This document shows, piece by piece, positions 40,684 through 48,392 of a stretch of DNA of 64,000 bases; positions within the stretch are counted from its first letter, which is position 1, and each line of letters begins with the position of its first letter. The translations under genes were made by a program, and so were the position numbers. The notes below the pieces were generated by a model. That model searched no databases. It was not told the DNA's origin and worked only from the letters and a program-made list of their open reading frames with translations. The stretch is from Meloidogyne chitwoodi (Eukaryota > Nematoda > Chromadorea > Rhabditida > Meloidogynidae). The DNA is taken from assembly GCA_015183035.1 (NCBI GenBank), contig JACZZP010000009.1, forward strand, positions 2,294,001 through 2,358,000. Reading direction: 5' to 3'.

Positions 40684-41295
40684 TTAATCGAAAAATATGA
40701 GTATATTTCGCTTTTCCCACTGATTGGGACAGCCATCTACCTCCATCCATACAATGCCAGGTCTAGATTTCCTAGGGGTGGGTGAAGGGGTGATCGATGT
40801 ACTCAAGGATAGAGGATCACTAGAAATACTTGATGTTGAAATTGACCAAGTAGCTTGGGTTCGTCTCAACGTTTGAGAGCAGATTGTTGAAGACGACGAT
40901 GAATTTGTGCGAGGGATGAAACGTAAAAGTTCCAATGGATAATACTTTTGACATATTCCTCCATCTGATGTACTTGTTCTTTCAATAATACATTGATGAA
41001 AGGGGTAAAGCAGACGAATCTTGTGATGAGCAAAAAAATATGCGGCAATTGAAATATTAAAGGGATAGCTCAGGTCTCCGAATGCTTTTATTAAATGTGC
41101 CCCAGCTGTGCTAACTCCACTGCAATTAATCATTCTTCTCTGACCATTTCTGTCTTGGTATGTAGTTTCAAGCGGTCCATTTTCTTTTATATATTTTGCG
41201 ATTATATCTACATTTTCCTGATACATAAGCCTATATCTTACTAAATAAACGGGACAATTTAATTTTTTTGAAATTTCTTCAAGAATAGAGCTCAT
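40684..41295 (-). CDS. PAZ-domain-like protein
   Basis: 203 residues; I read residues about 28-127 as a PAZ-like domain. Visible PAZ hallmarks, in the right order and spacing, are LETTYQDRNGQRR (an early strand, like the TTY...RR of Argonautes), ISIAAYFFAHHKIRLLYP (compare the V.YF...Y.I.L.YP core of Argonaute PAZ) and KYYPLELLRFI (compare YLPLELC.I). PAZ domains bind the 3' end of small RNAs in Argonaute and Dicer. No PIWI, MID or RNase III part is present. Residues 132-175 are a Ser/Thr-rich low-complexity linker, followed by a short C-terminal piece with WMEVDG. A plausible role is to sequester siRNA or piRNA ends and suppress host silencing (inference). It is transcribed divergently from 41543 with its own TATA box and is identical in copy 2. 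The assignment rests on motif reading only. Confidence 0.65.
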   Translation of the reverse strand: MSSILEEISKKLNCPVYLVRYRLMYQENVDIIAKYIKENGPLETTYQDRNGQRRMINCSGVSTAGAHLIKAFGDLSYPFNISIAAYFFAHHKIRLLYPFHQCIIERTSTSDGGICQKYYPLELLRFIPRTNSSSSSTICSQTLRRTQATWSISTSSISSDPLSLSTSITPSPTPRKSRPGIVWMEVDGCPNQWEKRNILIFFD

Positions 41296-41345
41296 TTTTT
41301 ATGATTGATTAATTTAAAATGAGCTTTTGATCTTGAAATTTGCCC

Positions 41346-41369
41346 TTTTATACTTGAGCTTGACCTTGA
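41346..41369 (-). promoter_or_regulatory. TATA box and TCAAGGTCA site of the PAZ-like gene
   Basis: On the - strand, TATAAAAG (41352 down to 41346) lies about 55 bp before the ATG. TCAAGGTCA (41369 down to 41361) sits directly upstream. TCAAGGTCA matches the extended half-site bound by FTZ-F1/ERR-type nuclear receptors. The same 9-mer precedes PolB (35355) and lies in both TIRs. Confidence 0.55.
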
Positions 41370-41437
41370 AAATCTAGACAAGCCAATTACACATATTACT
41401 CTGAGTGAATTTTTGGAATATAGAATTTAATAAGGTT

Positions 41438-41467
41438 AGGCTCCACCCATTTTTTCTGAGTATAAAT
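41438..41467 (+). promoter_or_regulatory. Promoter module A (CTCCACCCAT + TATAAAT)
   Basis: AGGCTCCACCCATT is followed by TCTGAGTATAAATA. The same arrangement, one base different in the CTCC box and slightly shorter in the T run, occurs at 42098-42126. The TATA lies 82 bp before the ATG at 41543. Confidence 0.7.
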
Positions 41468-41542
41468 ATCCGAAAATTTTCCCATCATTAAATCATTTTC
41501 ATTTTTAAAATATTATTAAAAACATTATTATTAAAATTAAAT

Positions 41543-41950
41543 ATGAATACACCACCGCAACAAGTACAAGAAAATCAACAAGAAATTGAAGAAATTCCAA
41601 AAGATGAAGATATTATAGAAGTAAAAGTTGAAAAGAAAGATGATAAAATCAGTAAATTAAGTAATACGCCTTCAACTTCGGCTCGGGGAAAAATTGAAAA
41701 GAAAAACGGGGTCAATTCTCGCATGCTTTGGAAGCTTGTACGAATGAAATATATTCCTAGGATTGAAATCCGTCTCTGCAAAAAATGTGCAAACGCACTC
41801 TACTACAACAAAAATAAATTTAGTGAAAAGGACAATGGAAAGATTGGGATAAGCTTTGACCTTTGTGAAAATTGTGCAAAGCTTAATATGAGTCTCAAGG
41901 ACTTTCTATGTGAATGGGATGAAAAGAATGAGATGACTGAGAAAAAATGA
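41543..41950 (+). CDS. Small acidic/basic protein with paired CxxC motifs
   Basis: 135 residues, not a family I recognise. The N-terminal 40 residues are acidic and Gln-rich and contain DEDIIEVKVE, which fits a SUMO-interaction motif pattern (hydrophobic core with acidic flanks). After a basic Ser/Thr stretch, CKKC (79-82) and CENC (108-111) form a likely zinc ribbon or treble-clef-like unit. With its own TATA promoter and position among the non-structural genes, it could be an early regulatory protein (inference). Identical in copy 2 (62674-63081). Confidence 0.75.
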   Translation: MNTPPQQVQENQQEIEEIPKDEDIIEVKVEKKDDKISKLSNTPSTSARGKIEKKNGVNSRMLWKLVRMKYIPRIEIRLCKKCANALYYNKNKFSEKDNGKIGISFDLCENCAKLNMSLKDFLCEWDEKNEMTEKK

Positions 41951-42097
41951 TGAATTAAGAAAATTTTAACTTCTTAAAATTTAATATTATTTTTATTTTT
42001 ATTATTGTATTTTTATTTTTAATTAAATAAATTTGTTTATAATTACTATTTTCTATTATTACTAGTTTAAAACTAGGGCTTTAGTATTAATATTATA

Positions 42098-42126
42098 AGG
42101 CTCCGCCCATTCTCTGAGTATAAATA
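42098..42126 (+). promoter_or_regulatory. Promoter module B (CTCCGCCCAT + TATAAATA)
   Basis: AGGCTCCGCCCATT, then CTCTGAGTATAAATAG, nearly identical to module A. TATA at 42119-42126 is 76 bp before the ATG at 42195. Two genes with one promoter type are probably expressed together. Confidence 0.7.
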
Positions 42127-42194
42127 GTCAAAATTTTTCATAGAAATTAAATTCTAAGCAAAATTCAAAATCACTAATTCAGTTCCACCTTAAA

Positions 42195-42731
42195 ATGGCA
42201 TTAATCACGACTAAAGAACAATTAATTGAAAAAATGATTCCCGAGGTCACATTCACTACATCATCAACCGGAATAACTATTTCATCAGCACGTCTTAACA
42301 CTTCACGCTTTATTGAATATGATTTTATTGGAAAGTGTCGAAATTGTAAAGGAGAAAGTATTGACATTGACTTTATCGTCACTCCAAGAAGTGTAACTTT
42401 GTACTGTAATCGTATGAAATCCGAAAAAGTTATTTTATTTGATAATTTTTATGAAATTCCACAATACTGCATTTTTCGACTGAAAGCGAAAGGTAAATGC
42501 TACAACGTCATGCACAATGTACAGCAGACGGCAGAGTCACATTTTAACAAAGGAACTGGACAATTGACTATAGAGGAATTTTTGACGACGATAGCTCAAA
42601 AGAAGGAAGAAGTTGTGGAATCTTACGGAAAAGAGAAAACTGATAATGGAGAATCATGCGGAATAGAACAAGAAAAAATTTTTGAAGGGGATGAACTAGG
42701 TACAGATACATTCCTTCATAATATTCCTTAA
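42195..42731 (+). CDS. Unknown 178-residue Cys-containing protein
   Basis: I do not recognise this protein. The first about 130 residues look folded, with alternating hydrophobic strands. They contain CRNC (48-51) and a later C (71), a possible single zinc site. The C-terminal 45 residues are acidic and Lys/Glu-rich and probably disordered. It shares a promoter type with the gene before it and lies 67 bp upstream of the ATPase, which has its own weak TATA-like box. Identical in copy 2 (63326-63862). Confidence 0.75.
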   Translation: MALITTKEQLIEKMIPEVTFTTSSTGITISSARLNTSRFIEYDFIGKCRNCKGESIDIDFIVTPRSVTLYCNRMKSEKVILFDNFYEIPQYCIFRLKAKGKCYNVMHNVQQTAESHFNKGTGQLTIEEFLTTIAQKKEEVVESYGKEKTDNGESCGIEQEKIFEGDELGTDTFLHNIP

Positions 42732-42737
42732 TCATTT

Positions 42738-42744
42738 TATAAAT
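42738..42744 (+). promoter_or_regulatory. Possible TATA box of the ATPase gene
   Basis: TTTATAAATTT lies 61 bp before the ATPase ATG, at the spacing seen for the other genes. In DNA this AT-rich the match may be accidental. Confidence 0.4.
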
Positions 42745-42798
42745 TTTAACATTTTTCTTTACCATTTTATTCATTTCTATCCTTTCTATTAATCAATC

Positions 42799-43479
42799 AT
42801 GAATTATCAAATATATTCGAATAAAGACTTGAAACTTAAATTACCATTTGGTTGTATTATAAGCGGACCCAGTTCAAGCGGTAAAAGTACTTTTGTACAA
42901 AAATTAATTCTTAATTCAACTCAGTTAATTGACCCACCGCCCAAAGAAATTCTCTATTGCTATGGTGAATATAACCCACTTGTACCAATATTACAAAATG
43001 CTGGAGTCTTCATTTATTCAGGAGTCCCCCCAGAGGACCTCATTAAAAGATTGTCGAAGCCTGCCCTTGTTATTCTAGATGATTTGATGTATTCGATTGA
43101 CGAAAAATATTTATCTGAACTTTTCACTAAAAAATCTCACCACCTTAATTTTGGCATAGTATTCATCACACAGAATCTATTTGAAAAAAGACTTAAAGTA
43201 GCGAGGCAGAACTCTATGTATATTGTATTAGCACGCGCTCCTAATAATGCGCTTTCCATTAGAAATCTTGGTGTTCAACTATTCCCTGGAAGACTAAATT
43301 ATTTTCTTGACGCATATCAACAGGCTACTCATACTAATTATTCCTATCTATTTATCGATCTACACCCTTCATCAGATAATACATTAAGGCTAAGAACAAA
43401 TATATTTAAGGAAGAATCAGAAGACCCAGATATCAGTCCTTATACTATTATATTTCTACCCAAAAATTTCTCTCTATAA
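42799..43479 (+). CDS. ATP: A32/FtsK-HerA-type genome-packaging ATPase
   Basis: 226 residues, the usual length for Polinton packaging ATPases. Walker A is GPSSSGKST (23-31), Walker B is ALVILDDLM (89-97) with Asp94-Asp95, and a downstream FITQN (123-127) is the expected sensor strand. By family knowledge it pumps element DNA into preformed capsids. It is followed after 5 bp by a small protein gene, so the two may share a transcript. Intact here; in copy 2 only the first 71 bases lie in the window. Confidence 0.95.
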   Translation: MNYQIYSNKDLKLKLPFGCIISGPSSSGKSTFVQKLILNSTQLIDPPPKEILYCYGEYNPLVPILQNAGVFIYSGVPPEDLIKRLSKPALVILDDLMYSIDEKYLSELFTKKSHHLNFGIVFITQNLFEKRLKVARQNSMYIVLARAPNNALSIRNLGVQLFPGRLNYFLDAYQQATHTNYSYLFIDLHPSSDNTLRLRTNIFKEESEDPDISPYTIIFLPKNFSL

Positions 43480-43484
43480 ATAAA

Positions 43485-43835
43485 ATGTCTTCAAATATCT
43501 GTCAAATTGTCAAGGACAATTTTCCTTTTATTAAACAACTTGCAAACACTCGCTCATTGAGGAAGAGAAAGAGACTTTTAAAGAAGGCAACAAACAATCA
43601 ATTACTTTCTATTACCGAAGTTTGTTTAAATATTGTGCGTAATAGATTTCCTTTAACAAAGAGACAAAAATACCGCCTTCTCCCATTCGCTGATTTTGTC
43701 CGAAAAGTGAGTAGAATAAGAACAGAGAGAGGAGCCCGACATACTGTAGTACAAAAAGGCAGTGGACTACCAATAGGAATTTTCCCCGCCTTACTTACAC
43801 CAATCATTATTGAACTAGCTAAAAATCTTATTTAA
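43485..43835 (+). CDS. Small basic protein with C-terminal hydrophobic segment, virion-associated type
   Basis: 116 residues. The N-terminal half is very basic (SLRKRKRLLKK), with a conserved middle (LLSITEVCLNIVRNRFPLT). The end is a glycine-containing hydrophobic segment (GSGLPIGIFPALLTPIII). Proteins of this shape are common next to the ATPase in Polintons and adintoviruses and are usually considered minor virion or core proteins; I recall no demonstrated function. It starts 5 bp after the ATPase stop. It may bind packaged DNA through the basic half and membranes through the hydrophobic end (inference). Confidence 0.75.
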   Translation: MSSNICQIVKDNFPFIKQLANTRSLRKRKRLLKKATNNQLLSITEVCLNIVRNRFPLTKRQKYRLLPFADFVRKVSRIRTERGARHTVVQKGSGLPIGIFPALLTPIIIELAKNLI

Positions 43836-43850
43836 AAATAACTAGAAGAG

Positions 43851-44684
43851 ATGGCCAATAAATTTATTCTTGTCCCAGAAGATATATATCATGGACTTAT
43901 TACTCAACCTTTACCAAATACTGGAAATATTAATTTGGATTACACCAGAAAAAATTTAGAAGATGTTAAAAGGCAACACACAAATTTAGAGACTAAAAAT
44001 ATCAATTACAATCAAGAATTAAGAAGATATTTACACATGTTGAAAGAGCAAAATGATACTCCGATGAATGTATCAGTAAGGAAAATGGAAGATCCAGCAA
44101 TTGAACAGATCAAAAATATATTGCCTTTTTTATCCTCATCTAGTAACGAAGACAATCAAATGCATAAAAATATTTCAAATACCAATACTAGAAATACTGT
44201 GGTCGTCCCTTCTCCAAAAAGTGATAATTCTGGCTTTATAGATGATGAAATTAGAATACACACAGAAGAAGAATCTCCTGAAGATAAGCTTAAACCATTA
44301 CCCTCTAATATAAAAGAAAAAACAAGGGAAATATTAGATTTTATGAAAGAAAACCTTGAAAAATATAATGTGAACCCCGACGGTAAAATTCTAAATAAAA
44401 TTGGTGGAAGAGAAATCTTAGGAAGTAATGCTCAAAAATCAATAGAATGCATTCTTCGAACTGGAATCAGAGGGAAATTGAGATGGGGTGAAATAACACC
44501 GCCTGGAACAGAAGAGTTAGAGGAAAAACTAAAAAAGGATAAGAAAATTTGGTCTTTAATAGAAAAGCTTAGAGAGAATTCTACTCTAAAACGTATTTCA
44601 ACAAAGCATAAACGTAAATTAGGAGAATCAAGCCAAATAACAGACTCAAAATGGAGAACTCCAACTCTATGGAAAAAATATTAA
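43851..44684 (+). CDS. Conserved Polinton protein upstream of integrase, unknown function
   Basis: 277 residues, starting MANKFILVPEDIY, an N-terminus seen in Polinton proteins of this position. Residues 30-70 are predicted coiled coil (charged heptad-like). The middle is a low-complexity Ser/Asn stretch. The C-terminal part has a small conserved core (GGREILGSNAQKSIECILR) and a basic end. Its last 34 bp overlap the integrase frame. It is probably a structural or scaffolding protein, since it lies between virion genes (inference). Confidence 0.7.
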   Translation: MANKFILVPEDIYHGLITQPLPNTGNINLDYTRKNLEDVKRQHTNLETKNINYNQELRRYLHMLKEQNDTPMNVSVRKMEDPAIEQIKNILPFLSSSSNEDNQMHKNISNTNTRNTVVVPSPKSDNSGFIDDEIRIHTEEESPEDKLKPLPSNIKEKTREILDFMKENLEKYNVNPDGKILNKIGGREILGSNAQKSIECILRTGIRGKLRWGEITPPGTEELEEKLKKDKKIWSLIEKLRENSTLKRISTKHKRKLGESSQITDSKWRTPTLWKKY

Positions 44685-45748
44685 ATAAACTTTATAACGA
44701 CCCAGCAAATCCTGCAGGATTCGCAGGTTTAAATCAATTATGGATTGAGGCAAAGAAAAAAGACCCAAGAATAAGAAGAAAAGATGTAAAGACATATTTG
44801 GAGGGTCATAGGACATATACTCTACATCGTCCTCGTCGGGTACACTTTAAGAGATCAGTAACATACCCAGCTGGCTACATGACCGATGTTCAGTGTGATC
44901 TTGCAGATTTTCAAAAATTGTCACGTCAAAATAATGGAAATAATTATGCACTTGTTGCAATAGATGTTTTGAGTAAAAGGGTATTTGCTGAACCAGTTCG
45001 CACCAAAAAATCAAAAGATATGATTAAGGCATTTGAAAAAATTTTATCGAAAATGGAAATGTATCCTCATCGCATATTTAGTGATAAGGGAAAAGAATTT
45101 ACAAGTAAGGAAATTATGGATTTTTTCAAAGAAAAGGATATAGAAAAATACATACCAAATGCATCGGTAGTCAAGGCATCTTTGGCAGAACGTTGTATTA
45201 GAAATTTAAAACAGAGATTATATCGATTTATGAGTGAGAAGCATACATTAAAATGGACTGAGGCATTATCAAAGATAGTTAATTCGATAAATCATTCTAA
45301 GTGTCGGGTTCTTGGAGGATTAAGACCTGTCGATGTTAGCTTTAATAATGCAAAAAATGTTCGTGAATTTGTATTTGGTCCAGTCGGTAGTAAGCATTCA
45401 CGGAAAAAACCACGCTTCAATGAAAATGACTATGTGAGAATGAGCCGAAATAAAAATGTGTTCGCAAAAGGCTATCTCCCCAATTACAGCGATGAAATTC
45501 TTCAGATAGATCGTGTAAAAAATAAAGCCAATCCAAACAGATACAGAATTCGCGATGACAAAGGTGAACTTTTCAAAGGATATTTTTACCCGGAAGAACT
45601 GACTAGAGTAAGAAAAGATAAGAATACAAGCTATAGAATCGAAAAAGTCATTAAGAGTCGCAAGAAAAAAGATGGAGGAAAAGAATATTATGTTAAATTT
45701 TTAGAATACCCAGAACCTGAGTGGATAGACGAAAAATATTTTGTATAA
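44651..45748 (+). CDS. INT: Retroviral-type DDE integrase with C-terminal chromodomain
   Basis: 365 residues. An N-terminal helical region is followed by the RNase-H-fold core. Asp83 in QCDLADF, Asp145 in FSDKGKEF and Glu180 in KASLAERCIRN form the D,D(~35)E triad. Residues about 328-365 (YRIEKVIKSR...YYVKFLEYPEPEW) are a chromodomain. By family knowledge it inserts the linear element and makes the 6-bp duplication seen here. The chromodomain probably guides it to methylated-histone chromatin. Both copies sit at one satellite nucleotide, which makes targeting of special interest. The first ATG overlaps the preceding gene; a second in-frame ATG at 44669 is an equally possible start. Confidence 0.95.
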   Translation: MENSNSMEKILNKLYNDPANPAGFAGLNQLWIEAKKKDPRIRRKDVKTYLEGHRTYTLHRPRRVHFKRSVTYPAGYMTDVQCDLADFQKLSRQNNGNNYALVAIDVLSKRVFAEPVRTKKSKDMIKAFEKILSKMEMYPHRIFSDKGKEFTSKEIMDFFKEKDIEKYIPNASVVKASLAERCIRNLKQRLYRFMSEKHTLKWTEALSKIVNSINHSKCRVLGGLRPVDVSFNNAKNVREFVFGPVGSKHSRKKPRFNENDYVRMSRNKNVFAKGYLPNYSDEILQIDRVKNKANPNRYRIRDDKGELFKGYFYPEELTRVRKDKNTSYRIEKVIKSRKKKDGGKEYYVKFLEYPEPEWIDEKYFV

Positions 45749-45751
45749 ATA
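45744..45751 (+). promoter_or_regulatory. TATA box of the minor capsid gene, overlapping the integrase stop
   Basis: TGTATAAATAGG contains the integrase stop codon (GTA TAA) and lies 86 bp before the minor capsid ATG. A CTCCACCCA box, like that of the two upstream promoters but on the downstream side, lies at about 45763. Confidence 0.6.
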
Positions 45752-45829
45752 GGCAGACCTTTCCCTCCACCCAATCATATTCATTAATCTTTTTCATTTA
45801 TAATTGTAAAATTTTGCTTAATAAAATAA

Positions 45830-47914
45830 ATGGTTAATACATTCTTTGTTGTTCTTCCTAGTAATGTTAGTGACTATCCAAACAATAGACCTAATAAATA
45901 CAGAGTACATCTTCCAAAATCGATAGAATTTCAAGGAGGAAATTGGGTTTGTGGTTTATACAGTATCCAATATCCCCAATCTTGGGCTGCTACAATAGGT
46001 ACTAACGAAAAACAGTGGATACAAATTAATTACAAGCAAAAAGAAGCCTTAAAACTCGGTATACCTAAAACTACACAATTAACACCAAAAGGTCTAAGCT
46101 TCTTTCTGAAACTTGCACTAGCGAGAATACAAAGTGATACACATAGAAAAAGACGAGAGATATTGGAAGATGATATTGAAGATAATGAAATAATCATAAG
46201 TCCTGAAATTGATATAATAGGAACCCCAAGTAAAAAAAGATTGAGGAGAGAAACAATTAATCTTAGTAAGCTTGAAGAAATTCAAAAACAGGGTTTTGTT
46301 GATGGATTTTTTCTTATGCATGCCACAGACTATTGGGATGGTATTAGCACGTTCGAACACGAATTGGAAGTTCATAAACTTGATATCGAGAAAAAAACAA
46401 AAGAAATTAAAGAGGCAAAAGATCCTTATTATAAAGCTGGTCTTCAGGAACACCTTGATCATTTAAACTCATTGTCAGAAGAGAAAAAAGAAAATATAGC
46501 TATCTTAAAGGAAGAAGCTAGAAAAAGAGATAATCTTGATGAAAGACAAATTGCAAATCAATTTTTAGAAAAAAATAAAGATGATTATCATGAAAAAATT
46601 ATAGGATTGGAAGTAAATATTTTAAAAAAATATATTGCATTAATACAAAAGATTAAAGAAAGCGAAGAAGAAGGCGTAAATATTCGTTCAACTCAAGAAA
46701 TTCAAAGACTTATTACCAGAATAAAACAGATGAGAAAAAATTTACAAATATTGGAATCAGCTATTATAGAAAGAGATTTTAAAACAACCAGTGAAGAATT
46801 TCACCAGCAAAATTCAGAAAAGCATAAAGACTATGTTGAAAATTTTTTTGACAACCATCCAGAAGATCATCTGATTACGCTTGGAAAAAATTTGTACGAT
46901 TTAGAAGAATTTCATGCACAACTACGTGAAAAAAGAGATGCTCACAGCAATGAGCAAAATGAAGAGGAAAAAGAAAAACTTAGCAGAGAAATTGATGAAA
47001 AAAATAGATTATTTTTATATAGAAAACAAAGATTTATGGCAATAAGGCAAGAAGCAATTAAAAAATATTTAAAACTTGAACTCCCAATTCCACCTTCAAA
47101 TGATGATATAAAGAAGATGCAGCAAATCGAAGAGAAAACTCATCCAGAGTATTTAAAGCATGCAAGAAAAATAGATGAAGAAATACCTATTCCTCCTCCA
47201 GAAATTACACAGGAAATGACTGATGTTCTTAAAGAAAGACATAAATCCGAGCAAGAAGAAACATTTAAGCGGATCCAAAAACATATGGAAATAGTAGAAA
47301 AAGAACATGAGAAAAAAGTAGAGGACATTATTAGCAAGGATGGTCCGCAAATGCAAGATGTGGAAATATCTGATGAAGAACTCAAAGAAATAAACGAAAA
47401 TGAAAAAGAGGAACAAAAAATGCAACTATTAGCTGGAGAAAAAGATATAAAAAATAAGGAATTGTATTCTGATATTGAATTTGAATACTTGGAAAGTATT
47501 GATCGTTTTCGTATAAAATTCAATGATCCAGAAATTTTTTCAATTAATATATCATCACAACTCTGTTATGTGCTAGGTTTTCCTGCTCATGCTGCAATAA
47601 AAAATGGCCAAATTGGAAAATATGGGATTGATTTAAAGGGTGGCTTTACCAGTTTTGCAGTGTATTCAAAGGGGTTAACAAGTAGTGTAATATTGGGAAA
47701 TTCTATTAGTTCACTACTAAGAATTGTGGCTGTTGAGAATAAATCGGGAGGTGTTATAGAGAGGGTTTACGATAACCCGATGTTTATTCCTGTACAACCA
47801 AGGGAGATAAATGAAGTAGAGATTGAGTTAAGATGGATGAATGGAAATTTTGTGAAATTTGAACATGGAACTGTGATTATAACCTTAATGTTCAATAAAA
47901 TGTTAAAATTCTAA
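45830..47914 (+). CDS. mCP: Penton-like minor capsid protein with long coiled-coil insertion
   Basis: 694 residues. The N-terminal 100 residues (FFVVLPSNVSDYPNNRPNKY, then GGNWVCGLYSIQYPQSW) match the start of Polinton minor capsid proteins, which form single-jelly-roll pentons. The matching end is at about 560-694 (SSQLCYVLGF, GNSISSLLRIVAV, MFIPVQPREINEVEIELR, then FEHGTVIITL). Between them about 400 residues are almost entirely Glu/Lys/Gln/Leu with heptad-like spacing, a long coiled coil. It would project from the capsid vertex as a fibre or stalk (inference). It is unusually long for the family. It converges on the protease gene with only 16 bp between stops. Confidence 0.88.
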   Translation: MVNTFFVVLPSNVSDYPNNRPNKYRVHLPKSIEFQGGNWVCGLYSIQYPQSWAATIGTNEKQWIQINYKQKEALKLGIPKTTQLTPKGLSFFLKLALARIQSDTHRKRREILEDDIEDNEIIISPEIDIIGTPSKKRLRRETINLSKLEEIQKQGFVDGFFLMHATDYWDGISTFEHELEVHKLDIEKKTKEIKEAKDPYYKAGLQEHLDHLNSLSEEKKENIAILKEEARKRDNLDERQIANQFLEKNKDDYHEKIIGLEVNILKKYIALIQKIKESEEEGVNIRSTQEIQRLITRIKQMRKNLQILESAIIERDFKTTSEEFHQQNSEKHKDYVENFFDNHPEDHLITLGKNLYDLEEFHAQLREKRDAHSNEQNEEEKEKLSREIDEKNRLFLYRKQRFMAIRQEAIKKYLKLELPIPPSNDDIKKMQQIEEKTHPEYLKHARKIDEEIPIPPPEITQEMTDVLKERHKSEQEETFKRIQKHMEIVEKEHEKKVEDIISKDGPQMQDVEISDEELKEINENEKEEQKMQLLAGEKDIKNKELYSDIEFEYLESIDRFRIKFNDPEIFSINISSQLCYVLGFPAHAAIKNGQIGKYGIDLKGGFTSFAVYSKGLTSSVILGNSISSLLRIVAVENKSGGVIERVYDNPMFIPVQPREINEVEIELRWMNGNFVKFEHGTVIITLMFNKMLKF

Positions 47915-47930
47915 TCTTTTTTTGATATTT

Positions 47931-48392
47931 TTATTTATTTTTAATCATTTTATTAATAAATTGTGAAACAAATTCGTCTGGTTTTGGATAATGTGATAAT
48001 AGGGAAAGATATTTATCATAAGAAAATCCAGAGGAAATAAAATATATAAATGAAATACAATGTTGTCCACATGTTGACGAAATAGGGTCTTGAAGGGGAA
48101 TACTGTTTTTAATTTGAGTAGAAAATTTTGAAATAAAATTTTTAATTTGTAAGCTAAAATCGGGAAGTAATAATGAATCAAAAATAAATATTTTTTCTTG
48201 ATTTATAATAAAAAATGCAATCCAGTGTGATCCTTTTTGTCCTGCTTTTTCCGTGTTAACTACCAAAGATGAAGGATATTCTCTAAATTCTTGAGGAATT
48301 TTATCTGCTGCAAAACATCCTCTAAAATATCTTCTAGTTATCCGATTTTGATCCAAAATTTTCTCGATTTGTAAAGTGTCCATTTTCATCAA
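47931..48392 (-). CDS. PRO: Adenain-like maturation cysteine protease
   Basis: 153 residues, Ulp1/adenain family. The catalytic set is visible: His56 in GSHWIAFF, Asp72 in FIFDS, Gln101 in PLQDP and Cys108 in STCGQHC. The Gln-to-Cys spacing of 7 equals that of adenovirus protease. It would cleave capsid precursor proteins during virion maturation. The start overlaps the end of the membrane-protein gene upstream by 59 bp in another frame, so the two are probably on one transcript. A second Met at position 4 is an alternative start. Confidence 0.92.
   Translation of the reverse strand: MMKMDTLQIEKILDQNRITRRYFRGCFAADKIPQEFREYPSSLVVNTEKAGQKGSHWIAFFIINQEKIFIFDSLLLPDFSLQIKNFISKFSTQIKNSIPLQDPISSTCGQHCISFIYFISSGFSYDKYLSLLSHYPKPDEFVSQFINKMIKNK

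Noticed and set aside
41575..41781. Small frames opposite or out of frame with recognised genes (also at 36157, 37214, 37771, 38260, 46118, 47140 and their copy 2 equivalents)
   Set aside because: They are shadows of PolB, capsid and other genes, with no start context or family resemblance.
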